A stretch of DNA of 36,224 bases from Haplosporangium gracile (lineage: Eukaryota > Mortierellomycota > Mortierellomycetes > Mortierellales > Mortierellaceae), in assembly GCA_015499985.1 (NCBI GenBank), contig JAAAUF010000385.1, positions 1 through 36,224 on the forward strand. The letters run 5' to 3'. Of the stretch, positions 12,874 through 25,643 are shown in pieces. Position numbers and translations under genes: made by a program. The stretch's first letter is position 1; the number at the start of each line of letters is the position of its first letter. Under the pieces are notes generated by a model, which saw only the letters and a program-made list of their open reading frames with translations, had not been told where the DNA came from and did not search any database.

Positions 12874-15800
12874 TTACAGTTTGCAAGTGTGCTGGGAGCA
12901 TCGGGTCCTCTTTTTTACGCTTCGAACGATAATAGATCATGGGATGGAATGTCTGTCCTGGAGGACGTGTACATGCGCAAGAAGAGAAGGACAAAAGGGG
13001 TTGCAAGCAATGAGAAGGGTAGAAAATAGTGAGGAAAGCATATTATAAACGAACACTTTTCCTTCGCTGCTTGAGGTCATCACACATCTCACCACTGTTG
13101 TGTGCGCACTATCTCGTCCCCTTTCTTCTATGCGCTTTCTCTCCTTCTCGCTCCTCCTCCCATCCCCCTACGCTTTGTCTTGCTCCTCGCTCCATCCTCC
13201 TGCCTTTGGCATGGGTGGGCTCGCACAACACAAACAAAATTAAGAGGGCAAGGGAAAAGAGAAACAACAAAACTTGTATCTGCAAGCATGGAAATGAACA
13301 GGAAAAGAGTCCTTCAGACAGAGGAAGAACACGAGAGTTCATTACGTGGATGGATGGGTCAAGGGCCACGGTTGCACAGCATCAGAGCCAATGTTTTTTT
13401 TGGTTTTTTTTTCTTTTGGCTTCATTTCAAAACAAAAACGCTCTTGTCAGCCAGCGCCATTTGCACATTTTTGGCGGACTAAAATAACAACAACAGCAGC
13501 GAAAACAAAAGAACAACACAACAACGGCAATAGGCTTTGCGCGCGCCGGAGAGGTTGCTATTCTCACAAGGAGCTTACAATGGAGAGCGACGGCAATCAA
13601 CTGAGATCCTTTCCAGAGGACATCGCTGACCACCTTGTCTTCATATATCATCAACCACTTCTCTGTTCAATGGAGTATTGAGCTCCATCTGGGTCATTGT
13701 CTTTTATTGGGCTTTTGTTCACTGCAGATGAGGTTCTTATATGCATTCAATAAGAGTAGCAAAGGCAGAATACATACTCTGTCTTCTTGCCTTCCCCTCA
13801 CCCCTTCTTTCTTCGCTCATCCCCTCCCCTTTTATCAATTTCAATCGCACATATTTTCTACCTTTTGCTTTGATCCATTCGGTTCATATCTTTTTCTACA
13901 CAACCCTGCTCGCAATCTTCCTTCCCTTTTCATCTTTGGTGCACCTTTCCTGGATGTTTATTCATGACGCCGAGTGGCCATTTTCATCCGCTGGAGAAAA
14001 AATTCTCAAGCACTCCCAACCTGAACAAGAAAGAGCAAAAAGAAAGAAGAAAAAAAATATGAAGTGGCGCGTTTGGTTGTCTCGATTAGAGAAGGCTATG
14101 AAGAGGAAGAAGGAAATCGGCAGAAGTGAGGATGAAGGTGGTGCACTGATGTTTGTTTTGAAAGGTCCCTAGCTCCTTTTCTTCTTTTCTCTTTTCTTCA
14201 CTTGCCTATCTCTCCCTCTTTCCTTCCTTCTCTCTTCCTTTAGTCGTTGCTGTTGCTGTTGTTGTTGTTGATTTTTGTTGTACTCAAAAACCTTTTTTTT
14301 TTCTCACTTCTCTCTCTCTTTTTTCTTCCCTGTCTACGCGTGAAGGCGAGGTGGGTAGAAGGAAGGGTATTGCTACACCATTGTACGTGATGTTTGAACT
14401 CTTTTATTTTATTTTTTATCCATCTCCTTTTTCAATTGCACTCGCTGGTGTATATGGTATTCATATGCGAATAACCAAGGCCAACCCTTGAGGCTGCATG
14501 CGCGCTGACTCTTTTTTTTAGTCTTCCTTTGGGGTTCACTTTTGGGAGGGATTGGGATGGTAGGATGTATATCGATCAACTGGAAGTGTTTTTTTTTTGT
14601 TGTTCGAGCGATGTTATGCCATGCCATGCAGAGCAGAGAAAGAGGAAAAGTAGAAGAGTGTGTTCTGTTTGTACGCGAAGAAAAAAAGAAACGCCAATAC
14701 CTGGTGGCATTTTGACACGCTTTCAAGGAAACAGCACCTTGTTGAAGGGGGAAGAGTAATAGTAACAGCTAATCGTCCTCTTCGTATGAAAGAGAGTTTT
14801 GAACGCAGGATGAGAGTTGTATCTGTGGTCGTTTCTGGTGGATCTCCGTCCTGCTCCTGCTCTTCGTCTTCCCTGTCTTCCTCCCTTTTTTATTGTTGCT
14901 CATGACGACGATTGTCATTGTCGTTGACTTCTTTCGTGTATCAATTGATTCATTTTTCAACTGCTACTTTTACTTTACTATATTCTTTTTTACCAATCGA
15001 CAATGCACACACCTCCATCTCCTCTTCCTCTTTTTTCCTTCTTTCTCCCTTCCCCCTCCCTTCTTTCCTCTCTCTCTCTGTTTCCCTCTCCTTCCTCCTT
15101 GCGTTTCCATATGTGATGTATATACCAGCCCAGCCAACCTTGACCTACCCGTCTCTCTCTATTTTATCTTGACACTCTCCAACTCCTTCCCTCTCCGGTT
15201 ATGGGTTGATTGTGGGTTGTGAGTGCGTCCTCCCATTTGCTGCTCGCATTGCTACTTTATGGCTTCTGTCACGTCCTCTTAAAAAATGCCCGATACATAT
15301 GACAAAAATGGATGCACTTTCTCGTATCCAATGTGTCTCTCCACACCCTACTGTTGCGTAGGATGATAACGATGGTGCTGGTCGAGCATATCTTCTTGTC
15401 CTCTTACTTTCTTACAAACTCTCTCTCTGTACCGGTGCTACATGGCTCGTCGTCCATCCACGACAATCTTGACAACAGGGGACAACAAGGAATAACAAAA
15501 ACAAAACAACTCCACCCTCCTCAATATCTTTTTTAGCCGCGTCTCCTCTTTCCCCCCTTTTCTTTTCTCCTTTTGTTGTTATTCTGTATGTCTCCTTTAC
15601 TCTCAATCCCATGCACACCCACCCCACCAACTCAATTCTACTCGACACACATCTGCCAGCTCATTTTGCTTCACTATCACCCTGCGTATGTACATTGACC
15701 ATCTTATTAACACTCAAAACCCCCTCCCTTCCCTTCTCTTCCGATTTTCAATTAGTTTCTCTTCCTCTCTAAACTTGACTTGACCTCTCTCCTCTCCTTC

Positions 15801-17051
15801 TCTCTCTCCGACCGATTGTTTGTCCTGGCCCCTGCGCTCTTTTTTTACCCTCTTCTTCCTTCCTCCCTCCTCCACCACCACTTCTCTTCCTATTCCTCTG
15901 TCGATACCAGGTCAGTCAGCCCTCCTATACTTCCCTTCCCGTCCAATCCTCGTTTATGTGATCGTGTACTGTACATGTACATGTGTGTGCTGTATGCGGT
16001 GTTTGGACATGGGCGTCCACTCTTGTTTAGTTCCTCTCCCTCGATTATCATCCCCTTACTTTCTCCTTCCGGTGCTCCAATTCCTCGTCATATCTCATTC
16101 CTCCCCTTTCATCCTTCTTGCTCTCTCTTTCTTTCTTTATTTTGTTTCTCGCATTCTTCCTTTTTTACTTCTCCTCTCTTCCCTCCTTCACTTCTTCCTT
16201 CCTCCACCATCTCTCATCCTCTTTTACATCCAATTCCTCCTCCTCCCTCCTCCTCCTCCTCGTACTTCTCCTCGGGTATTCCTGCTTGCTCTAATCCCTT
16301 GTTTGGACTGGACAGATATCCCTCACCGTGTTATTCGACGACGATCCATTTTATCCTCACCTATCCTCACCCCCTCCCCCATCTCTCCTCTCGTCATCTC
16401 ATTATCTATTTCATCTCTCTTTTTCTGCTTCTTGACTTTCTCTCTTTGGCGTTTCTTGCTGAACTTGGCTATCTCCATCGATTGCTCGCTCAGCCTTTGC
16501 CGACAACATCTTGTTGTAGGTGCAAGAGTTTGTGAGTGTTTTGTTTGTATTTTCAAAAGGAGGATGGCATCTTTTATTCGTTGTTGCCGTGAGCATTTGG
16601 AAAAAAGAGTTCAAAAAAGAGGACCCTTTCCTTCCTCCCTCTTTGTCGACAGATCCCTCTTCCTCCTCGGCTCAAAGCAGTCCTCTCTTTCTCTCTCTTC
16701 CCTCTCGTCCCTTATTGTTGTGTCTAATCGCCCCCTTTTAGTCTCCCCTTCGGCTCTTTCTTTTCCGTCTATTTTCTTTTTTCATTTTGCATCCTTCTTT
16801 TCTTCGTTTTCAGCAGCGCAAAAACCCACTATACCAAAGAATATGCCAAGCTAATGCATTTGCTCGATTTCTTTATCTCCTTGGCTTCTTCTGTCTATTG
16901 ATCTTCTAGTCCCCTTCAAGTGCTTGTTCTGGCTCTCCCCTTTTTTGTAACCTGTATATCGGATCCCTGCTCTCCTTCCTTTCTGTCAACCCTCCAGCCA
17001 GACTTTATTCCTTCCTCTTCTCTCTGCGCGGTTGGTCTCACCCCAGAATAG

Positions 17052-20000
17052 ATGGCTGATATCCAAGCACGGTCGATGGAAAACCAGCTGTTACCCCCAA
17101 GCCCCTCCTCTACCCAGATGCCCCACTCTCATCCATTGACTCTGCTCCAGCGGTCCAGCTCGGGCACCGGTGACCAGGATGGTCTTTTCTCGAGTGCCAT
17201 GGAGCCAGGCTCAACGCTGGCCCCAGACTGGATTCAATCGTCCAACGACTACAACAACCTAACCTCGCTCGGCTTCGACAACATGTTTTCCTTCAACGGA
17301 CAGGCTGACCCTTTCCCTATCGACCATACAGAGTTTGCCTCCAATGATTTTGGGTTTCCTCCAGGGATGGCAGCGCCCATCTCAACCATCTTTGACACGA
17401 CCTCATCGAGCACTATTGTGACGGGGACCACTCTCGATACCAGCTCAGCCCAAGGCATCTTGGATACAGCCTTTCACGACAGCAACAACAACAACGGTCA
17501 GACAGCCAGCAGCAACGGGTCTCCTAACACCAACGGTCACGGCCATATCACCAGTCTGGGTCTTAGCTCTAATATGGAGCATGGAGCAAGCAACAGCAAC
17601 TCTCCTTCGCTCCTCTCTTCATCCACCATGGATGCGGCGGAATTGATCAACCTCAACATGGCCCTTAAGCCTCAGTATATGAATCGGCTCAAGGCCTCTG
17701 CCTCTGCAACACTTTCCAACTCTCTGGCTCACCCATCGCCAGCAGTATATTCTCAGAAGCAGCAGCAGACGCAACAGGGCCAGCAACAGCAGCAACAACC
17801 ACAGCAGCAGCCTCAACTGCAATCGCAGCAGCAGCACCACCACCAACAACAGCAGCATCATCAACAGCACCTGCAGTTGCAACAACAGCAGCAGCATCAA
17901 CAGCAGGTGCAGCAACAGCTCCAGCAGCAGTCAATGCCCCAACACCCATTTCAAGATCAAGCGTTTGTTCCCATGGACCTTTCTCAATCTCTCCCAGTCT
18001 CGTCGTCGTCTCAGCAACACCCACCAACACTCTTCAGCAGACCCTCTGCACGACCCGGTCAAGATCCGATCCCCACATCTCAATCGCAGTCACAGTCACA
18101 GCAACAGACTCACCCCTTCATGTTTGCTCAAGATCAGACCTCGTCCTTTCAGCTTCCCTTCCATCAACACTCACCCCAGCATATGGATGAAGACTCCCTG
18201 CACCAGAGCCACCCTTTTGGTCACTCACGCCCACTGTCCATGGGAGGCGCTACACACCAGCAGCAGTTTGAGGACATGCTGTTCCAACAGCAACAGCAGC
18301 AACAGCAGCAACTGAGTGCAGATATGAAGGGTCACTTCCGACACTCCTCTTCACCCAATCTTTCAGACATAGTCAAGCAGGAGAAGCCTATGCGACAGCG
18401 TGCCCGTCTGCAGCAGCAGCAGATGCAGTTACACCACCAGCAAGAGTCGTTACAGCTCTCTCAGCACCAACAACAACTCCAACAGCAACAGCAGCAGGGA
18501 ATCCACGCCTCCAGCATTCACCCCTTTTCGACACACGCTATCAACAACAATAACAGCGCCATGCCACCAGTGCGCACCATCACCAAGCGACCCAGCGACC
18601 TTCATGTCGACATTTCAGGACGGTCAAGCTCATTCCGTCTTAACGGGGATGTCAGGAATGGCGACTTTCGGTTTGGAAACGAAGGACGCGAGACAACAGA
18701 CACGACCTCGGCACCTCTTTCACCGACGACGGCGAGTATGACTGCACCCCTGACACCTGCCTTCTTCTCTCCAGCCTTTGGAGAGGCCCTGGGTAGCCCA
18801 GGCTCGGTTCTGTACCAGAACAGCCCCTTCATCTTGAGTTCGCACGATCGGAGCCGGGCCTCGATCCAGACGGACACCTCGATGGGTTCGTTCATGGACA
18901 TGCAGGCCTCGAGCGCGTCGTCTCCGTCCTCCCTGGGTTCGCTCAGCGAAGTCGGCCACCGTATGTTCAGAAACTCGACAGACTCGATGCAGGCGCCCGT
19001 GGAGACAGTCACACCTATGGACATTGCGTGCGGCTTTGGTGATATGGCTGCTGGTGACATGACCTTTTTGGATAAGGCCGACTTGCCTTCGACCATTTCC
19101 AACCCAACAAATGTCCAGCACCGGGACTCGTTCTGCCACTCCCCAGACCATATCGACCCTCACAATGTCGAAGTCAAACCGAGCTACTTTTCCACCTACC
19201 AGGACGAGCTCAAGAACGTCAAGATGGAGATGGTCGCTACTCCAGATATCGAGCATGATCAGGACGGTGCCCGCAACGTCTTTAGGGACGGATCCATCGG
19301 AGATGGTCCCAACACCCCCAGCGGAAGTATCAACGGAAGCGTCCCACCTGCACCCAAGATGGCAAGGAAGCGTCGTTCAAACGAGGCCGTCTCTTGCTCT
19401 CCTGCGGCCACTTCTCCTTCCAACGCAGGCAGCCCTCCCCGTCCTGCTCGCAGCCGTACTATCTCTACCACTTCATCTATGGTGGACGATAAGGATGAGC
19501 CCACCGAGTTCTCCAAGGCTGTTTGTTACGGCCCCGCTGCTTCTCTCAAGCCCATCATGCTCACTCGCGACCTTAAGCCACCCTCTACCAAAGCCATGAG
19601 GTACAATTTTAATCTGCTTGCTTGATATTGATTCTTTTTATTATTTGTAACACCATCAATCGGCCCTAACACATATTTCGTTGTAATATATATATCGTTA
19701 TTGTAGGACAATCATCAAGCGGTTCTTGGCGGCCAAGACACCTGGATTGGGCGGCGAAAAGTCAGTGTTGATCTTGACATCCAAGGTGGCACAAAAGTCG
19801 TATGGAACGGAAAAGCGGTTCTTGTGCCCTCCCCCAACGACGATTCTTCTGGGAAGCAACTGGTGGTCGGCACCCCTGTCGGATGACACCCCTGTTCCTA
19901 TCCCTCCCAAGATGGTGGTGTCGATCTGTGGTGAAGCCGGAAGCCAACAGGGCGTGATTGACTGGACGACTACCAAGGACGATACTGTTACGCCCATTGT

Positions 20001-22426
20001 CACTGGCAAGTGTGTCTCGAAGCAGCTGTACATTAATGATGCCGATGAGAAACGCAAGAAGGTTGAGGTGTTGGTGAAGTTTATGATGGCTGGTGATCTG
20101 GAGCTGGGCACGTTTGCCAGCAAGCCTATCAAGGTCATCAGCAAGCCCAGCAAGAAGCGACAAAGTATCAAGAATATGGAGCGTAAGTTGTTATATTGCA
20201 TTTTGATATAAGTATGCAATGTTTGTAATAATTTACTGTGTATGCATATCGGAGTTTTTGTGACTGACTATTAGTTTTCCTTGTATCCTTTAGTCTGCAT
20301 TCATCACGGCACAACGATTTCACTGTTCAACCGAATTCGATCGCAGACAGTGTCAACAAAGTATCTGGGCGTCTCTACAACAACTCAGGCCTCGGCTCAC
20401 GCACCCTGGAACTATGGACACAACAACCTCAAGGATTGGCCCAGCCTGGACAACATGGGAGACTCATCGCCTGTCAACACAGACGGAGGCACTTGCTTTG
20501 TCGCACGAACTGGCGGATGGGATCCGTTTGTTGTCTGGATTGTCTCGCCCGGTCAGACCCGAACCGAGACATTACAGGAGCACTCCCAGCGCCACCCAGG
20601 ATTTCCTCCTCCTCCCGCAATTGCGGTCAACTCTCCTGCAGAGAATGCGCCTCAGATCCCTATTCACTACAACCAGCCTATTGTCCTGCAATGTCTTTCA
20701 ACCGGCTTGGTCAGTCCCGTGATGGTGATCCGCAAGGTCGACAAGGGAAGCATGGTCCTCGGTGGTGGCTCTGCTGGTCATTCCTCTGCCGAGTATGATC
20801 AGGAGGCGATTGGCGACCCCGTGTCGCAGTTGCACAAGGTGGCCTTCCAGATTACCGGACAGGCTACTCCCGCCACCACTTTCTCGCATGCCAAGCTCCA
20901 GCAAGGAACCTACCTAGCATGCTTGGGTGACGTGGTCGGTATGCAACGCGCCAACGAGGGCAAGCGATACTTGCCTGACCCTAAGGGGGTTGCCTCTCCT
21001 GTCAGCGAAAGCGCGAACCCATTCTCGATGGATATTGTGCCCGAAGTTCCTGAGAGCAGTGTCCCAGAAGGACTCATGGAAGCCTGGTCGGCGGCGGATG
21101 ACCGCGCCATGGAGATGGGACCATGCCAGGCAGAAAAGTCGATGGTCACAACGGCGGATGGACACCGGATTGAGCGCAAGAGACGTGTTTCGTCGTCGGT
21201 TGTGATCAAATCCACAGGTGCCACCACCAAGGCGGCTGTCAAGTCCCGGAGGCGTGTCAACAGTATGAGCGCTACACAGTCAGAAGCTCAACGGATCCGG
21301 GCGAGCGCGTTAGCAGCCAACCAGCAACAGCAGCAGACTGTCATTCATACTTATGTGAACATTCACTCTTCATCGAATGGCGGTTCGGAGGGCAAGGAGA
21401 AGCCAGTTAAGGAGAGCAGCAAAGCCCAGGCTCTTCAACAGCAGCGTCGCAGCTCTTCTGTTTGGACGGAGGATGTTACTGATGCTGCTGTCTGGACCAT
21501 TGTCGGAACAGGTGCGTCCTATGCTTCATATATTTCGTATTTTTTTCATAATCACGTCGAATGCTGTTACAAGGCCGCGATATTAACGTTTGCAGTTTTT
21601 TACTTTTGTAATTATAGATTGTGCGCAGTACAACTTTTGCACGCCTGGAGGATCGGATGCAATGTCGTTGCCCCGTTCACCAGTGACACCGTCACCCAAG
21701 GTAGTGGAGGTCTGTTTGAATGGCCAAAACTATGGAAGCCGTGCAACCCCTGGCCCGATTTCGGTCAACGGTGGCTCTGGTTCTGGTTCTGGAAGTAAGT
21801 CGTCCAGCAAGGGTCACGGAGGCCATGGACAGAATAAGGCGCTTCGAGTCATGGAGCCCAACTTGCATGGACATGGACATCACGGCGGTCTCCAAGACCA
21901 TAACGGTCAGCATCATCACAATCACAGCGGGCACGGTCATCATCACCGACGCAACGGTAGCAACGCTTCTGCAGGCGGTAGCGGTGGGTTGTTTAACTCC
22001 ACACTGCCAACGCGGTTGATGACTTTGAAGGGTCAGGGGTTCAGTCCGGACCTTTCGGTCTGGTTTGGAACAATCAAGGCGCCCGTGACGGAACTCCAGT
22101 CGGGCGAGATCCTGGTGGCCCATGTGCCTGAGGAGGTGTCATTAGGATCATCATTCTATTTCACTAAGGACGATGATGAGGATGATGTGGAGGATGATGA
22201 TGACGACGAGGCTCGCTTGTCGGTGCTTATAGGTGGTAGTAGTGACGGTAGTGATGGATCTAGCAGTCCCACTGGCGCCGCCGCAGCAACGACAGGTGAT
22301 CAGCAACAGGACCGCTTCCGCCGTAAGCGTGTCAAGGGTCAGTTTGTTTCGGACCGTGTGCCGATCCTGTTAGTCCGCAAGGATGGTGTGGTCTACCGAT
22401 CAGGCCATAGTTTTACCCTTGGGTAA
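17052..22426 (+). CDS. Fungal CSL-family transcription factor (CBF1/RBP-J/Su(H)/LAG-1 type), 1683 aa
   Basis: Four exons: 17052-19600, 19707-20182, 20294-21511 and 21618-22426. The introns (106, 111 and 106 nt) end in TAG. An in-frame TAG immediately precedes the ATG. Residues 1-~830 are disordered, with poly-Q/H tracts at ~234-294, 411-421 and 451-483 and a basic ARKRRSNE patch near 770. The core starts near 834. RHR-N carries KSYGTEKRFLCPPP (~880-893), SKPSKKRQS (~995-1003) and FNRIRSQTVSTKYL (~1020-1033), nearly identical to the animal DNA-contacting segments. The beta-trefoil domain carries MVIRKVDKGSMVL and DPVSQLHKVAF. The TIG-like RHR-C carries AAVWTIVGT, LKGQGFSPDLSVWFG and VPILLVRKDGVVY. 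CSL proteins bind GTG(G/A)GAA-type sites in the nucleus; fungi lack Notch, and fission yeast Cbf11/Cbf12 act in lipid metabolism, adhesion and cell-cycle control. The long N-terminus resembles the Cbf12-like class. RHR-C has a ~97-residue His/Gly insertion and an acidic ~55-residue insertion. Confidence 0.95.
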
Positions 22427-22918
22427 ATACGATCCTTTTTTCTTTTTTTCTTTTATTCTTATTTCCATTTACGTTTATTTTCTTTCTTTTTTGTACAGTT
22501 CCGTTTCCCTATTTCTTTTTTTTTTTTTTTTTTTTCTATACCCACGATCCACTCAAAAAAAAATTCACCTGGCAACATTCAGCCGATCCCTTTCTCTGAT
22601 TTAGCAACAGCAACACTCAAACACAACCAAAAAAAAAAATAACCAACGAACGACGATTTTTTAGTTTTTTTTTTTTTTTTTTAGCATAATAAGGTGACAT
22701 GTCATTTGTCATACAACATGCGAGAGGAGGGGATAACGCAGAGGAAAAAAAATGTTTATCCAAGCCAATAAAAACCCAAAACCAAAAAGCATTTACTTGT
22801 CACCAATTATCCTCTTGGATGGTATATCATGAAGTGTGCTGTTTGAATGGTCCTTTTTATCTTTACTATTATCAAGAGAAACGAACAGTTTACGAATGCC
22901 CTATTGTATCTGGTTCAA
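22427..22918. other. Convergent 3' spacer between the CSL and bHLH genes
   Basis: A 492-bp tail-to-tail spacer. It contains two long T runs (22516-22535 and 22665-22682) and several A runs. The 3' UTRs of both genes must end here, so overlapping antisense transcript ends are plausible. No gene is visible. Confidence 0.6.
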
Positions 22919-22960
22919 CTATTGTTGTTCTTGTTGCTGCTGAGAATGTGGGTGGTATGT

Positions 22961-23004
<44 letters not shown>

Positions 23005-25643
23005 GCTGACGATGATGTTGCGGTTGTTGCTGTTGTTGAAGATGCTGTTGTGTTTGAGGGTACTGCGAATGTGAGTGAGAAGACGGGTGCTGCTGCTTCT
23101 GCTGTTGAAGCCGTTGCACTTCCTGGCGAAGGGCCTCGACCTCCTTGGCCATATCTTCCTGCTCATTCTTCATACTGTCAATATAGTCCACCGCTAGTAT
23201 TTTTTTTTTTAAGCAAAGAAAAACAAGATGAGGAAAATAGTGTGTGAGGGGGAGGAGCTAGTCATAGTACATACATCCTCTTTCAAACCAAAGTAACGTG
23301 CGTGGAGAAAAAAAGGAAGGATAGAGAAGACAACAGAGTTTTGTGTGATAATGTGAAGAAGAGGAAAGAAAGCCCAAAAACAAATAAATGAATGGGAAAA
23401 CCTTGATCTGACCTTCAACCGAACCCAACAACATTACACTTATGACGAACCACGGGCAAAAATAAATGAGAGTATTAGCCCAGACTCGCCTTTTCTCTCC
23501 TGCTCTGTTCTCTTTTTTACTCCACACTTCATTACATAAAAAAAAACGTGACTCCGCTCCCAAAAATAAATTCAGCAAGAAAAGGAGTGATCCCAAACAA
23601 AAAGTACTAGGAAGAATGAGGGTATGAAAAGAGGGAGAGGACGTGTGTGTGTGTACCTTTGCTGAGAATCTCCCATTTACTGGTCTTGAGGGAACGGTCA
23701 ACCGGCAAAGAATCCCGCAGCTCATCAAAGAGCTCCTTCATCTCCTTGCGCCGTTTCCGCTCGGCCAACTTGTGTGATACCCTCAGTTCCGGTGACCGCG
23801 AGTAGGGTGTGTCGCCCTTGGGAGGGACCAACAACTCGCCTGGGGGTGTCGTTGTCGTATTGTTGTTAGTGGGCGAAGTTCCATTGTATCCAGGGTACAA
23901 ATGTGGTGGTGGTGGTCCTCCCGAGGAAGAAGGAGGTGCCACAGGTGGCACGCCGCCCTTAATCAACGGTTCCGGACCTTGACTCGACAAATGCATCCGC
24001 TCCATATCCATGTTCATTCGATGATCGTACTCGTGCGGTGGGTAGCCCGAACCAGAGGGAGACGCCCCTCCGTTGGTATTGTTGTAAGGGTGATGCACAT
24101 CTGCGACCGACGACCGACGAGATCCAGATTCAGAGAGAAGAGAGGGGCGACGGGGTTGGTGGAGTGGGTAATGGGGGCGACCATACTCCATCATCGACGA
24201 CGATACAGGCGACGACTTTATCTCGGCGGGCGGTTGCAAGTTCAATGCTGGGACCGAGTTTGCCGGAGATGATGAGGGACCTGCTGCGATAGAGCCTCGA
24301 CGGGGTGGACTCGACGGCGCCGAGAAGGAGCTCCTCTGGGGATAAGGTCCATGTCCATGTCCATGTCCATGCCCATGTCCGTGATGAATATGATGATGAT
24401 GTCCAGGCATTTGATGATGCGGATACGAATAGGTACCGCCTCCTTGACTATGACTGGCTGCAGCCAAGGCTGCAGCAGCCGAGGAGGAGGCGGTGTCCGG
24501 GATAGAATCTCGTCGTTTGGCAGGATGTTCCAGAAGGCTGTCCGACAACAAATGGACCTGTGAGAGCCGAGTTCCTGACGATTTTCGTTTCAGAGGTCCC
24601 ACACCACCAGTCAAAAGCGGGTCATTGTTCGAGGTGCCGTTGATGTTGTTGCTGTTGGGATGGTGGAGGTGGTGGGCGATCGAGTGTCTCCGCGGAGGTT
24701 CCTGTGCAAGCAGCTGGCCCAGGGGTCCGGCACTGCTGTGGATCGAGGGAAGAGATTCACGGCGTCCTGCTGCTGCTGCTGCTGCTGAGATCTCGGCATG
24801 ACGGAGCTGCGTAGGCGATACTCCTCCTGCTGCTGCTGCCTGTGGTGGGTATCCACCAGGCCCAGCTGGTGATGCTACCGATCCTGAAGTTCCTGGTGAA
24901 GTACTTCCATTAGCCCCATGGCTACTATTATAATAGTGCCCTCCTCCATTGTTATGAGGTGGCAATGGCAATGGCGAAGTATTAGAAGTAATAGCCGAAG
25001 GCGACGAGGAAGAGGTATCGTGGAGGGCGATAGAAGGTCTACGATAGATCACATCTCTGTCAGGATATGGTTGCTGCTGTTGATGATACTCGGGATCGGC
25101 ACTACCGGAGGAGGCACCAACAACGGCGAGGGAACCCCTTCGGGAGTTGGACATGTAGCTGTGGAGCGGGTGCGAAGGCTCGATGGGAGGGAGGGACCGG
25201 CCCTGGAAGACCTCTGTGGCCGAGGACGCCAATAGGGACAAGGACGAAGGCGCGGGTGGCGGAGAGGGGGTATGCTGCTGCCTGTTGTTGTTGTTGTTGT
25301 AGTGGTCGTACTGAGCGCTATGACCATTGGCGCTGTTGTTGTTGTTGTTATTATTGTTATTGTTGTTACTATTTTTGTTGGAGTGATGAGAAGGGGTGTG
25401 ATCGTAGTACCCTTGTTGCTGTTGCTGGTGATAGTGATGTCCAGTATTAGGATGGGTCGAGTTGGATGAATAGGTAGACTCTGTTGTTGTCTCTTGCTGC
25501 TGATGTTGAATAGGGGGTGGAGGACTGATGTTGTCGATGGACATCGATCTCCTGCGAGAGTCAAAGTCACCGTGGTTGGATGAGGATGAGTCGTGGTTCT
25601 CGTTGTCCGAGAGGGAGTGGGAGTGGTCCGTTGTTGTCCTCAT
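22919..25643 (-). CDS. Class B basic helix-loop-helix (E-box) transcription factor, 753 aa
   Basis: Two exons: 25643-23657 and 23193-22919, separated by a 463-nt intron (GTACAC to ACTAG) that falls inside helix 2. Joining gives [15 protein letters not shown] in phase. An in-frame TAA directly precedes the ATG. The bHLH domain is at ~623-690. [17 protein letters not shown] carries H624, E628 and R632, the H-E-R set of class B bHLH proteins that read CACGTG. Helix 2 runs into a short coiled coil ([15 protein letters not shown]). The rest is disordered: a poly-N tract (~90-103), alternating His-Gly (~411-432), many Ser/Pro patches, and a C-terminal poly-Q tail with 16 consecutive Gln from a nearly pure CAA repeat. 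It is likely a nuclear homodimer or heterodimer. The target pathway is unknown. It converges on the CSL gene. Confidence 0.92.
22961..23006 (-). repeat. CAA microsatellite encoding the poly-Q tail of the bHLH protein
   Basis: About 15 consecutive TTG units on the plus strand (CAA on the coding strand) encode the 16-Gln run. A pure trinucleotide repeat is prone to length change, so allele length probably varies between strains. Confidence 0.9.

Larger units (their letters stand above)
10660..17051 (+). other. 6.4-kb pyrimidine-rich region upstream of the CSL gene
   Basis: The plus strand is dominated by C and T (CTCC, TTCTT and CCTCC runs), most strongly at 10660-11000, 13050-13250, 15000-15250 and 15700-17000. 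Because purine-containing stop codons are rare in such DNA, long overlapping open frames appear in several phases (up to about 340 codons near 15820-16854). They translate into S/L/F/P strings without domains and I do not call them genes. The region is likely promoter plus a long, possibly spliced, 5' leader of the CSL gene. Its many short ATG-initiated frames would be uORFs if it is transcribed. Confidence 0.5.

Noticed and set aside
15820..16854. A 344-codon plus-strand open frame, overlapped by a 251-codon frame at 15780-16535
   Set aside because: Both read CT-rich DNA as S/L/F/P strings in two phases at once. Stop codons are scarce in pyrimidine-rich DNA, so length is not evidence. No domain and no coding-like third-position pattern.
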